Under the pieces are notes generated by a model, which saw nothing but the letters and a program-made list of their open reading frames with translations, did not search any database and was not told where the DNA came from. 11,696 nt of DNA, taken from the NCBI GenBank assembly GCA_946220865.1, contig CAMJYM010000032.1:1-11696 (forward strand). The letters are read 5' to 3'. Positions 1-8,800 of the stretch are shown piece by piece (positions within the stretch are counted from its first letter, which is position 1; each line of letters opens with the position of its first letter). A program made the translations under genes and the position numbers. The stretch comes from an uncultured Clostridia bacterium (GTDB lineage: Bacteria; Bacillota; Clostridia; Saccharofermentanales; DTU023).

Positions 1-76
1 CAGAGGGCAAAAGGTAAAAGTCAGTGAAGATATTTATAAAGTCTACTGGCGAGAACGAGAACACGAGAAGTATTTA

Positions 77-113
77 GAGCAGGTGGACAAGAAAAACCAC
101 TTGCTCTTTTTTT
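77..113 (+). terminator. Terminator-like hairpin plus T7 inside a reading frame
   Basis: GAGCAGGTGG (77-86) can pair with CCACTTGCTC (97-106) as ten pairs, one of them G-U, around an A-rich 10-base loop. Seven T follow at 107-113. This is the shape of a Rho-independent terminator on the plus strand, yet it sits within the sigma-like frame, which reads straight through it. It may be an intragenic attenuator, a decaying gene's chance structure, or codon-driven coincidence. The structure is seen; its activity is inferred. Confidence 0.45.
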
Positions 114-139
114 CATCATTGGATCATGACGGGAATTTT

Positions 140-155
140 GTAAGCGTCAAACCTA
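140..155. repeat. IS66 terminal inverted repeat, tnpC side
   Basis: Reads GTAAGCGTCAAACCTA. It pairs with the repeat at 2584-2599 (13/16). Its inner end overlaps the tnpC stop codon (TAG on the minus strand, 153-155), so the transposase gene ends inside the repeat. Confidence 0.85.
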
Positions 156-1727
156 GCCGCGGTCAGAGCCGTTCTTGGCTAGCTTTTTAAAATTGGCAGG
201 CGTCAGCTCAGCAATTTTCTCACACTCATCAGCAGCCCTGAGTTCTGCCGCTTCAGTAAGGGCGTAAATAAAGTACTGGTATGGATCTATGCCGGTTTCT
301 TTGGCGGTTTCTACCAGTGAGTAAAGGATCGCGCTGTCCTCAGCTCCTTTGGGTGTGTTCGCAAAAAGCCAGTTCTTTCGTCCAATGACAAACGGTTTAA
401 TTGTCCGTTCCGCGCGGTTGTTGCTGAGCTCCAGACGTTTGTCTTTGTAAACGTTGAGAACATACTCTTTCTGTCCTAAAGCATAGGTTCTGGCCCGTCC
501 CAAAGCTGACTTTTCTGAAACAGAAATACTCTCCACCCAGTCAAAGAAAGCCTCCAGGAAAGGTTTTTGCTTTTCCAGCCGTTTCTGGTAGCGTTCTTCC
601 AACGTCATGTTTGCACAGGAGCTGTCCCAGTCAAAGATTTGTTGCAGATCCTTCACCGCCTTGCCGGCAAGGTTGCTGCTGCCTTTGCTTTTGCCGGCAG
701 CTTCAACTGCTTCCACAAATTTTCTGCGGACGTGTACAAGACAGCCGACAGAGACTACACCTTCCAACTTGTGGTAAGCCTCGTAGCCGTCGCTGTGAAG
801 ATAGCCGCGGAAGCCATTCAGAAAGTCCTTGGGCCGGTCATGCCTTCGGTCTCGTTCGTAGCGGAAGAGCACAATTGGTGTTGCTGACGTAACCCCGGTA
901 CGGTACAGCCACATGTAACTCTTGCTTTGTGGGCTTTTTCCTTCCTCGCGAAGAACTTGGAGTTCCGTCTCATCTGCGTGCAGTATGGTTTCTTTTAGTA
1001 AATCCTGGTGGAGCTTGTCGTAAATATACTTCAAGTAATTTTCAACGGAATAGTGTAACCAATTCGACATCGTCTGTCGGGAAAGCATCACGTTTTGGCG
1101 GTTCCAGTACTGTTCTTGCCGGTAAAGCGGTGTTCCCTGGACGAACTTGTCATTAATAATATTCGCGATCGCCTCAGGGCTGGCCATTCCGCCGGGAATC
1201 ACTGCCGCGGGGAGAGTCGCTTTGCGGATCGTGACCGCTTCCGCTTCCTTCTCGCATTCCTTACAGGCATAAATATGGGCCACATCCCTAATCACGAAAA
1301 TCTTGGCGGGGGCCATTCCCAGGGTCTCGCGGATTTCTGTGCCAATCTCCACCAGCTCAGCGGAGCAGTGCGGGCAGGTACGGCCTGCTTCATCCACATA
1401 GTGGTGGCGTTCCACAACGGGAATCTCTTTCGGCAGCTGTTCTTTGACAGACTTCTTCCTGCGGGTGTGAGCCGGAACCTGAACCACTTCCTCCAGCTTC
1501 GGTTCTTCCAGTTCAGGATCGCTAAAAACTTCTACCTCGTCAAAGAGGTTTTCTAAGCTTAATTGTTTGAGGTAAATGGCACGTTCACTCCTGGAACCAA
1601 ACTGGGCTTTTCTGAGTAAGTGAAGCTGTTCCTGGAGAAACTTTTTCTGTTGCTCCAGTTCGCAAATATACTGTTCCTGAGCTTTGAATTTCTGGTATTC
1701 CGCCTGTGAAATCGTGACTGTTTCCAT
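153..1727 (-). CDS. tnpC: IS66 family transposase TnpC (DDE type)
   Basis: This 524-residue protein catalyses cut and strand transfer of the element. It opens with a Leu/Gln-rich coiled coil (about 15-40) leading to FGSRSER (43-49), the usual IS66 leucine-zipper region. A zinc finger follows, with CPHC at 118-121 and CKEC at 155-158. The catalytic core shows HADETE with D252, LHSDGYEAY with D313, the HVRRKF segment near 332-337, and SNNRAERTIKP with E440, followed by GRKNWLF. This gives a complete DDE triad. The C-terminus (DPYQYF to the end) corresponds to the short IS66 C-terminal region. The ATG at 1727 precedes the coiled coil directly, 62 bases after tnpB. Length and motifs fit a functional family member, with no internal stop or shift. 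The stop codon lies inside the terminal repeat. Expression would depend on transcription from upstream of tnpA. Confidence 0.96.
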   Translation of the reverse strand: METVTISQAEYQKFKAQEQYICELEQQKKFLQEQLHLLRKAQFGSRSERAIYLKQLSLENLFDEVEVFSDPELEEPKLEEVVQVPAHTRRKKSVKEQLPKEIPVVERHHYVDEAGRTCPHCSAELVEIGTEIRETLGMAPAKIFVIRDVAHIYACKECEKEAEAVTIRKATLPAAVIPGGMASPEAIANIINDKFVQGTPLYRQEQYWNRQNVMLSRQTMSNWLHYSVENYLKYIYDKLHQDLLKETILHADETELQVLREEGKSPQSKSYMWLYRTGVTSATPIVLFRYERDRRHDRPKDFLNGFRGYLHSDGYEAYHKLEGVVSVGCLVHVRRKFVEAVEAAGKSKGSSNLAGKAVKDLQQIFDWDSSCANMTLEERYQKRLEKQKPFLEAFFDWVESISVSEKSALGRARTYALGQKEYVLNVYKDKRLELSNNRAERTIKPFVIGRKNWLFANTPKGAEDSAILYSLVETAKETGIDPYQYFIYALTEAAELRAADECEKIAELTPANFKKLAKNGSDRG

Positions 1728-1789
1728 GCCGTTATTTTATCATTTTTTGGCTTGGTTAATCAAGCTGAAATGCCTGTTTATCAGTGCTT

Positions 1790-2146
1790 TCAGACGATTT
1801 TAGGGGCGAGCTTCTGTACTGGAATTTTCGCTGAGATCACCTGCATTCCGCGCATGAGATACGAGTATTGTTCAGGGGTAATTTCTGCAAGTTCAGCTGT
1901 TGTTCGGGGCCATTGGAATCGTCCTGCTTCTAATCGTTTGTACAGCAGCAGAAATCCATCTCCCTCCCAGATGACTCCCTTTATCCGATCCGTCCTTCGT
2001 CCACAAAACAGGAACAAATCGTGGGTCCGGAGCTCTTTGCCAAAGTGTTCCTGAACCAAAGCACACAAACCGTCAATCCCTTTGCGTAGATCGGTATAGC
2101 CCAGAGCCAGGTAGATCTTGCCCTTGGTCTTGTAATCGTTTAGCAC
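1790..2146 (-). CDS. tnpB: IS66 accessory protein TnpB (IS66 Orf2 family)
   Basis: This 118-residue protein carries the signature of IS66 Orf2: YTDLRKGIDGL (18-28), then FLFCGRRTDRIKGVIWEGDG and YKRLEAGRFQWP. The family is required for, or assists, IS66 transposition, but its biochemical role is not settled. The likely start is a GTG at 2146-2144, within GTGCTAA, so tnpB begins before the tnpA stop (TAA at 2142-2140) and the two genes overlap by seven bases. This arrangement suggests translational coupling, which matters because tnpA is frameshifted: ribosomes starting at the tnpA ATG would stop early and could not couple to tnpB. Length is normal for the family and no defect is visible. Confidence 0.94.
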   Translation of the reverse strand: MLNDYKTKGKIYLALGYTDLRKGIDGLCALVQEHFGKELRTHDLFLFCGRRTDRIKGVIWEGDGFLLLYKRLEAGRFQWPRTTAELAEITPEQYSYLMRGMQVISAKIPVQKLAPKIV

Positions 2147-2489
2147 TTCAGGGCCTCGATGACAGCATGGATGTTCTCGCGGCTTGCTCCGGTCGGAATC
2201 TCTATTTCCAGTTCGCCAAGACGAAGGCGGATGGTGGCTCGTTCCGTCCCGCTCTCTGGAGCCGGTTTCGGTAAAGCCGCAAATTGTACACCTTTCGGCT
2301 GTTCGCTGGTGAGTCGATCTTCTAAGGCACGCATCACCACTCTGAACCGATAATAAAACGTGTGACGATTCATTCCGCTTTGTTCACACCATTCGTTTAC
2401 TGTGAGGCCACTTTGTTTCTGTGACTTTATATCTTCGTACCAGCGATTTAGTTTGCCGATTTTTTCAGCTCAACCAGTTGACTCGTCAT
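2140..2489 (-). CDS. tnpA: IS66 TnpA-like (Orf1) protein, one-base frameshift near the start
   Basis: The real start is most likely the ATG at 2489-2487: AAAGGAG lies seven bases upstream (2497-2503). From there the frame reads MTSQLVELKKSAN and stops. One base back, the -1 frame reads IGKLNRWYEDI, QSGLTVNEWCEQSGMNRHTF and so on to the stop at 2140. Adding one A to the run of six at 2460-2465 joins the two into a 116-residue protein of normal family length, whose W-x-x-x-I, QSGLTVNEWC and RHTFYYR segments are typical of the helix-turn-helix IS66 Orf1 proteins. A start at the internal ATG (2373) would lose the first 39 residues and half of the helix-turn-helix region. The shift may be a real mutation, a homopolymer sequencing error, or slippage on AAAAAA. 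The 3' end overlaps tnpB by seven bases. Confidence 0.8.
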
Positions 2490-2496
2490 GACTACA

Positions 2497-2555
2497 CTCC
2501 TTTAGACTCATCTACACTAAACGTCTTTACACATCCAGTTTTGTTTAGTCTAAAG
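2497..2555 (-). promoter_or_regulatory. tnpA promoter candidate, ribosome binding site and pairing dyad
   Basis: On the minus strand, CTTTAGACT (2555-2547) is the exact complement of AGTCTAAAG (2508-2500). The second arm covers the first four bases of the tnpA Shine-Dalgarno AAAGGAG (2503-2497). A weak promoter can be read between them: TTTAGA (2554-2549), 17 bases, TGTAAA (2531-2526). If that promoter is used, its own transcript would start downstream of the first arm and keep the binding site free, whereas transcripts entering from outside would carry both arms and hide it. A second, competing 7-bp pairing (ACTAAAC with GTTTAGT) lies in the same stretch. The repeats are seen; promoter and function are inferred. 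Confidence 0.45.
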
Positions 2556-2583
2556 TTTCAGCTTTCATCTTGCTAGACGACCT

Positions 2584-2599
2584 TGGGTTCGACGCTCAC
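2584..2599. repeat. IS66 terminal inverted repeat, tnpA side
   Basis: On the minus strand this reads GTGAGCGTCGAACCCA, matching the repeat at 140-155 at 13 of 16 positions. It fixes the right end of the element at 2599, about 110 bases upstream of the tnpA ATG. Confidence 0.82.
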
Positions 2600-2712
2600 A
2601 AATCTGAATCAAAGAGGATGGTTCTGAAACGAACAGAATGCGAGGGAAGGCTCCTGCCTGATCCTTACATAGCCATATAAAAGCTTACGTCCATCCCCTT
2701 TTCCGGACCAGA

Positions 2713-2748
2713 AAAACGGGGCCGTCTCTCTGGAGACGGCCCCGTTTT
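2713..2748. terminator. Perfect 16-bp stem terminator, probably bidirectional
   Basis: AAAACGGGGCCGTCTC (2713-2728) and GAGACGGCCCCGTTTT (2733-2748) form a perfect stem around a four-base loop. The minus strand ends in GTTTTTC and the plus strand in GTTTTATT, so it can act in both directions. It lies about 90 bases past the stop of the giant surface-protein gene and is its natural Rho-independent terminator. It also separates that gene from the insertion sequence. Confidence 0.92.
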
Positions 2749-2772
2749 ATTGTGCAAGTGGTTTTGCTGTGC

Positions 2773-2830
2773 ACACAGCCCTGCTTTTTTATTACAGTTC
2801 TGCTTTTATTAACACAGTTCTGCTTTTTTA
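2773..2830. repeat. Three imperfect ~19-bp tandem repeats after the surface-protein stop
   Basis: The units are ACACAGCCCTGCTTTTTTA (2773-2791), ACAGTTCTGCTTTTATTA (2794-2811) and ACACAGTTCTGCTTTTTTA (2812-2830), sharing an ACAG-YYCTGCTTTT core. A 6-bp dyad, GCTGTG-CA-CACAGC (2766-2779), overlaps the first unit. The array fills most of the gap between stop codon and terminator. I see no gene in it; whether it binds a protein, shapes the 3' end of the mRNA or is just slipped duplication is unknown. Confidence 0.7.
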
Positions 2831-2839
2831 ATGTGGCGG

Positions 2840-5800
2840 TTAGCGGTTTTTACGGCTTAGGAGGAATGCGCCGAAGGCCAGGGAAAGGCTGCTGAGCAGC
2901 AGTCCGATTCCTGCCACGTTCTTAGCTTGCTGTGGGGCAGCCTCTGCGTCCGCTTCGGCAGATTGCAACGAAAGCTCCGACTGCGCTTTGGAGTGCCCTG
3001 AAAGGGAGATAGCAGCGGCAGAGGCCGTTTTGGGCAGCTGGTCAACCGCGCGGGTCGACTTTTTTCTTTGCTCTTTGGGCGGTTCGCCCGGTGTCGGCGG
3101 GGTGGGAGGTTCTTTCGGTTCTCTCGGTTTTTCGGGTTTCTCCGGCTTTTCGGGTTTGTTCTCGATGATGCGGACCAGCCCCGTGGCATCCCGTGTTTCA
3201 TCCAGTATCTGATACTCATCGCCGAGCACCGTTCCGACATAGCCTGGAACGGGGAGTTCTCTGACGACATAACGATAACTGTAGAGCACGGTCTCGGTCC
3301 CAACGCTATTCTTACCATCGGAACTGATGATGTTTTCCGTCTTGGTCTTTCTGCGCGGCAGGTCCTTAATGGTCAATTCATAGCCATTTTCTGCATTCAG
3401 TTTCACAACCTTGTAGACCTTGCGCTGACCATTTTCGAGTTCATACTTATAAGTTTGCGCCTCTTCATCCCAGTACTGACGGTAAATTTCCACCGTAACC
3501 TCGGGGAAGGAGGGCCTGGTCTCGGGCTTAGCGGGCGAAGCCGGGTTCTCACCGTTGCCCGTTCCCGCCTCTGAGCTGCCACCCTCGCTGGCATTCCCGT
3601 CGCCGGGCTGGTTCTCGCCCTTGCCGTCTTTGTCCTCTTTTTTTGGGGTCACATCCTTGCCCTGCGCATCCTTCCACTTTTTAATGAGCTTAATCAGGGT
3701 CTCATCCTTTAAGGTGATGGTCACCGGGTTAGAATCACTCTGCCCATAGAAGGCGCGATTGCTGATCGACATCGGTTCTTTTCCCTCAAGGTACTTTTTC
3801 AGGTCGATCACATCGCCGTTGCTGAGCTGATACTTGCCGTCTTTGAGTTCAATGTCGGTCTCCGGCATCTGCATCTGGAGGCGCACATCGACGCCAGCAT
3901 CAGGGCTCACTTTATGGCCCTCTTTGACTTTGATCTCGAAAGAGCGCACCTTGGCCAACAGTTTAAGGTATTCTGCTTTCCGCTCATCACTCAGATCCTT
4001 GAAGTCTTCAAGGCTGGGAATGTTCTCAATAGCCCTGCCGTCCACGTCGTAGTAGACAACGCTGAAAGAGTCTTTCTGACGGTTCACACTGCTTTTGAAC
4101 TCAGTGATTTCGATCGGGGCAATCAGGCGAGGGCTGAAATCGCCGGAATTAAGCAGCTCTTTCAGCTTGTCTTCATCTTTGATACCAGCGTTCTTTGCCT
4201 TAATGTCAACCAAAATCTTCTGAAAGGTCTCTTTCGTGTAGTAGGCCGGCAGGAAATCCTTAATGCCGAATTTATCGACTCTGCCATCGGTACCACCCAC
4301 GCTGCTCGTGTTGCTGACACCCTGATATGAATAGGTGATACGGTAATCGAACTTATCGCCAAAGTGCAGGGTACTGGTTCCCTTAAACCAGCCGTCCTTA
4401 TCGTCGGCAAGCTGATCCGTGATCGCTTTGCCCTCGGCATCGAGCACACGCAGATATTTGTTGATATTGCCATCCTTTTCCCCGGTCAGGGTGAAGGGCA
4501 CAAAGTCGTGGCCGATCTGCGAGATTCCCAGATTTTTCTTTTTGCCAAACTGGGCCGTTTCAGAGGCCATGAAACCTTTAATGTCGAGCTTAAACTGTGG
4601 GCCTGTTTTATGAGGCGCTTCAAACTCAGGCAGCCAGACGATGATGGCCTGCTGATCTTCGGGGAGTTTTTCTACGTCAATACCCGCAGCTTTCAGACTA
4701 TTCAGCAGCAGCTGATATTTTGAGCCTTCGCCTTCGCCTTCTTTTTTCAGCTCTTCCAGCAGGCTCTTCACATCTTTGTAGACCGGCATAGCCGCACTGA
4801 GCTGCTTATAAAGCTTACTTTCTTTATTGAGAACGGGCTTGCCGTCCTCCATTTTCAGCTTGCCGTCCTCGAGCACGAAAAGGTCTTTGTTGGGGCCGAT
4901 ATACTTCCCGTTATCATCCACTGAACCTTCATTGATCAGGTTCTTGTAAGTGATATTGAGTTTCATCTGCAGCGTGTTTTTTATCTGGCCGTCCTTGTCA
5001 GTGTAATAGGGCAGGAGGCCGTTGGGGATAAGGTCAAAGAGGAAGCCATTTTTGACGACACGATAACCGTTCTCGTTATAGTCGCCCTCAATCTTCATAT
5101 TTTTAACGTATTCAGCCGTTTTATTCTCAACAAGTTTGAGATGGTCGATCTTCGCCTGTCTGGAGAGGGCATCCACCTTCATCTCGAGGCTGAAGTCGAT
5201 GCAGCGCTCGGCAACGTTGATCGCGGCCATGATGGTCTTGAGATCCTCGTCGCTAAAACCGCCCGGGCTGTTTGCCTTCTCTCTAAGCTTCGTAGCGCCC
5301 TTGATGTCGTTCAGCATGTCGATCTGTTCCTGGCTCAGGTAGGCTCCGGCCTCGGTTTGGCCATCCTTCGAAGCGGCTTTATTCCAGGCGATCAGGAGCT
5401 TCATACCCTTCTTCATAGAGTCGTAGAGGTTGCGCAAATCGGTGTTGGTATAATTTGACTCGAGGCTTTCCCTAAAGGCTTCGACCGTCTTTTTGTCGGG
5501 ATTTTGCCAGCTGTCTTCTTTGACCCGGATCGTGTCGTTTTCACGCGGTGAATTTTTGTGGAACTGCGGATTTTCGGAATCAGGACCTTCGGAGGTTTCA
5601 TAGGTAATCGTCACCCGGTCGCGGGCAACATTCATGTCGCTATCTTTATCTTCGTCAGGAGTTTTGCCGCTGGCCGCATCGCCACCCTCAATGACGACAC
5701 AGGGCAGAATGCCGTCATGGCAGCGGGTTTTCTTCCAGGCATTGCCGCTGTTGAAAATGTTTGCAGGAGCTTTTTCCGTCTGCAGGCGATACGCCGCTTC

Positions 5801-8800
5801 ATTGCCAAAGTAAGCGCCATTGTAACCCTGCTGCTGGAGATAGTAGGCAATGAGATTGATCTTCTGATTGAGCAGCGCCGGGGTTTGAATATCATATTTT
5901 TTGTCTTTAATTTCGACGCCCGTCCACTCTCCATTCTTATCTTCTTCTTCAATGTAATAGCCGTTAACTAGGGTTTTCCGCTTGACATTTGCTTCTTCTC
6001 GCAAGCCGCTCTTGATTTCGCTGTCCTTTTCGTAATAGCCCTGCAAGTCTTCGTAACTGAGGTCTTTTCCCATCCTGGCGCGGTTGTAATATTTACGTTT
6101 GTCGCCATCTTCGCTGACGAGCTTTTTGATCTCAATATCATTCTTTTCCGCCATTGCTTGATGGGCCAGGCTGTAGAGCTTACGATACTGAGCTTCGCTC
6201 AGGCTCTGCACAAGCGAATCCACTGTGTCGGGCTTAGTGAGATCAATCTTTTTCGCCTTCTCCATCTGCTCCTTTGTGAGGCCGAGTTTTTCTTTCTCGT
6301 TTGTGCTGTCCTTCACCCCGTCATTCTTCAGGAGCGATGCAATCTCATCGCGGAGATAGAGCTCGTAGTTCGTCAGATCCTGGCCGTATTCATCCGTAAA
6401 GGGCACTTCCACCTGATCCGCAATCACGGTGTTGACGTCCATCTTGACCTGGGTCTGCGGGTTATCCAGGCTGTGCAGTTTAAAGCCCTTTTTCAGGGTG
6501 ATGCGCAGAGCGTTGAAGCTGCGATTGAGGAAGTCGTAAGCCTCGGGAATATTGCCGTCCTTGTCTGCTTTCATATGGTCGGTGAGCAGGGCCAGCTCGT
6601 CGAGGGACTTCGTCAATTGATCTTTCAGCGCTTTAAACTTCGCTTCATCAGTTGGTCCGCTATTTTCATTAACAAAAGTGTCGATGCTCGCGAGCAAGGT
6701 TTCGCCGCAGGGCGCATCGCCGAGCTTGTTTTTCAATTTTTCTTTCAGCTTATCGACCGTATCGAGACTTGTGTCATTGATGGTTTCTTTCAGCGAAGCG
6801 AGCTGCTGAGCATAAGCGAGCTGGACGGGGCTGTAACCATCTTTCAGCATGACTTCTTTTTTATTGTCGCCACTGCCGATGGTGGCCTTTTCCTCTGTGA
6901 TTTTTCCACTTTCATCTTTTAGATTCTTGCTGAAGAAGTCTTTGATGCCGATGCTGATGCGGCCGAGCACCGTGTCGATGCGAACGTTGAAGTTCTGTGT
7001 TTTCTGCTTTCCTTCATCATCTTTGCCGCCGAATTCGACATTCTCGACGGTCAGATCGACATAGCGCTTGTTGCGGTCCTGCTCGGCGCCATCCTTATCT
7101 TTAACCGGCTGGCCAATGAGGCTCTTGATGAACTTCTGCAGAGGTGTATCTTCCGGTCCCTGAACCAGTCCACTTTCGCCGCTGATATCTTGCTCCGTAA
7201 GTTTTATGGTTTTACCATCAGCATCCTTCGGCTTGTTTTGATTCAGTGCGGCCACAAATTGGGTTATGAAATTCTTGATGTTGATCTTCCAATCGCTCAC
7301 CTGGAGATAACGACTGCGCTGATAGTTGGGGTTGACGCCGAAGCTCACTTCTTCGACATCGTCGAGATAGGCATAGTCGCTATCGCCATGGAATCTGTCT
7401 CTAAGCACATGTTTGAGGGTGTCAAAGAAGAGACGGGGCAGATTGAAGGTCACCGCATCGTAAACCAGACGCGGGTCGAGGTGGAAGTCATAGAAGACGA
7501 GCTGTTCGTTGTCGGCTTCAGGATATCCGTCTTTCGCCGTACTATTGAGGAAGATCGTCCAGTCCAGACTGCGTTTTGCCTCGACGGTCGTCGTTGTGCC
7601 ATCTGCGTTCTTTTTGGCATACAACAAGCCCTCGCTGCCATCATCAAGGATTCCCCACTGGAGTTCCGCACCATAGCGCTGCCGGAAACTCTCCCTGATC
7701 TGCTGGAGTCGCTTCGCATTTTCCGCTGAGAGCTCTGCCGGATCGGTCGTGAGGAGATATTTTAAATACTTATCACGCCATTTCCCATCGCGCCCCTTAC
7801 CGCTGCGGAAGAGCAGGTTAAATAGGTCGAAATTCATCTTGGCATTATTATTGAATTCATCCGGTCTTTTTTTGCCAAAGTTTTGATCCTGGGGTTTAAT
7901 GTTTTTCAGCGTGAAGCGCTTATTGTCCGCCGCCTTAGTTCGTTCGGCACCCTCATTGAGATCTTTATTCGAGATGGCGTCCTTTGTTTTTTTATTGTAC
8001 GGATTCGTATAAGTCCCGGAAAGTGTCGCTTCCGCATCGTAGGCGAAGGCAGGTCCGGCAAGGAACTTAGGGAAGCTCAGTTTAATATGGCGGAAATACT
8101 TATCATAATAATCATAAATATCGCCCTGGCCGAGGTAGGTCTTTTTCTCGTTACCTTCCTTGTCTTTGCAGGTTTTGAAGATGGCGTCTTTTTTCTCCTG
8201 ATCGCTCAAGATATCATGGCCATCCTTGACATTGACGAAATAGGTGGAATCGCCATCCTTTTGTTTGACGTAGATGTCCTTTCCATCGTCGCCTTTTCTG
8301 ACGTAATCCTTCTCATCTGTGCTGCCGCTGTAATGCGTTTTTTGGGTGACATTTTCGAGGGTTTTCGCATCTTTTTCCGCCAGCTCTTCCTTCTCGCCGG
8401 GATTTAAGGAAATGTCGATGAGATCTTTGTAGTAATAGCGGCCCTGGCTGCCTTCCTTGATGGCCTTTTTCGCCTGCTCGTAGCTGGGTACGTTCGTGGT
8501 TCCGTCATTTTTGACGTATATCTTCTTTGTTTCGTCGTAGTGATAGCCGATCGGCACATAGCGCTTGCCGTCGTAGTAATAGTTGTCTTTTACGCCGGCG
8601 TAGCCCTCATAGCTGCCGTCGTCTTTTTTCTCGCTGATCTTGCGCAGGTTGCTGTCGATCAACGCGGATTTATCATCGACGCTGATATCGTCCTTGCCGT
8701 TAACCCCTGCTTTATCATCACCCTCACTCACTGTGATATCCTTGGGTTTTCCCTTGCTATCAGTCGTTCCGTTGAGCAGGGTGAATTCCCACTTTTTGTC

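Larger units (their letters stand above)
2..190 (+). pseudogene. N-terminal fragment of a sigma-70-like mobile-element protein, cut by the IS66 element
   Basis: The frame is open from the window edge (true start lies upstream) to the TAA at 188-190. Residues 1-46 (bases 2-139) are host-gene sequence; the last 16 codons before the stop are read out of the insertion-sequence end. The fragment contains VSEDIYKVYWRERE, then HEKYLEQVDKKNHLLFFSSL and DHDG. This order (VxxxxYxxYxxxxxREKYLE, then LLxxxxLD) recalls the N-terminus of the small sigma-70-like regulators carried by Tn916/Tn1549-type conjugative elements in Firmicutes. Those proteins usually continue with acidic sequence and a helix-turn-helix; none of that is visible here or beyond the right end of the IS at 2600. 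I infer a gene truncated by the insertion, with its 3' part lost or moved. The family call rests on remembered motif resemblance only; any small Firmicute DNA-binding protein remains possible. Confidence 0.55.
140..2599 (-). mobile_element. IS66-family insertion sequence, 2,460 bp
   Basis: The element has the standard IS66 layout on the minus strand: tnpA-like gene, overlapping tnpB, and the large DDE transposase gene tnpC. The ends are defined by imperfect inverted repeats, GTAAGCGTCAAACCTA at 140 and, on the other strand from 2599, GTGAGCGTCGAACCCA. They match at 13 of 16 positions and all three mismatches are transitions. Both begin GTRAGCGTC, as is usual for this family, and the length is typical. 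IS66 elements normally make 8-bp target duplications, but the flanks here (GGAATTTT at 132-139, AAATCTGA at 2600-2607) do not match. The left flank is a truncated gene. These facts suggest a later deletion or recombination next to the element. TnpB and TnpC look intact; tnpA is out of frame by one base. Confidence 0.9.

Noticed and set aside
1095..1556. A 153-codon plus-strand frame across the transposase gene.
   Set aside because: Shadow of tnpC, which has a complete zinc finger and DDE triad on the other strand.
2521..2530. First candidate for the right IS end, GTAAAGACGT on the minus strand.
   Set aside because: It matches the left end only in the first four bases; the repeat ending at 2599 matches 13 of 16 and starts GTGAGCGTC.
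2600..2677. A short plus-strand open stretch of about 26 codons right of the IS, considered as the continuation of the left-hand gene.
   Set aside because: It has no start, no resemblance to a sigma-like protein and ends quickly; chance length.
5699..5725. RCHDGILPC considered as a thioester-domain cysteine motif.
   Set aside because: The surrounding sequence lacks the aromatic-Cys context and the downstream Gln motif I would expect; a disulfide pair is just as likely.
6158..6922. A 254-codon plus-strand open frame within the surface-protein gene.
   Set aside because: Also in-phase antisense with the same codon explanation; the translation shows no recognisable domain.
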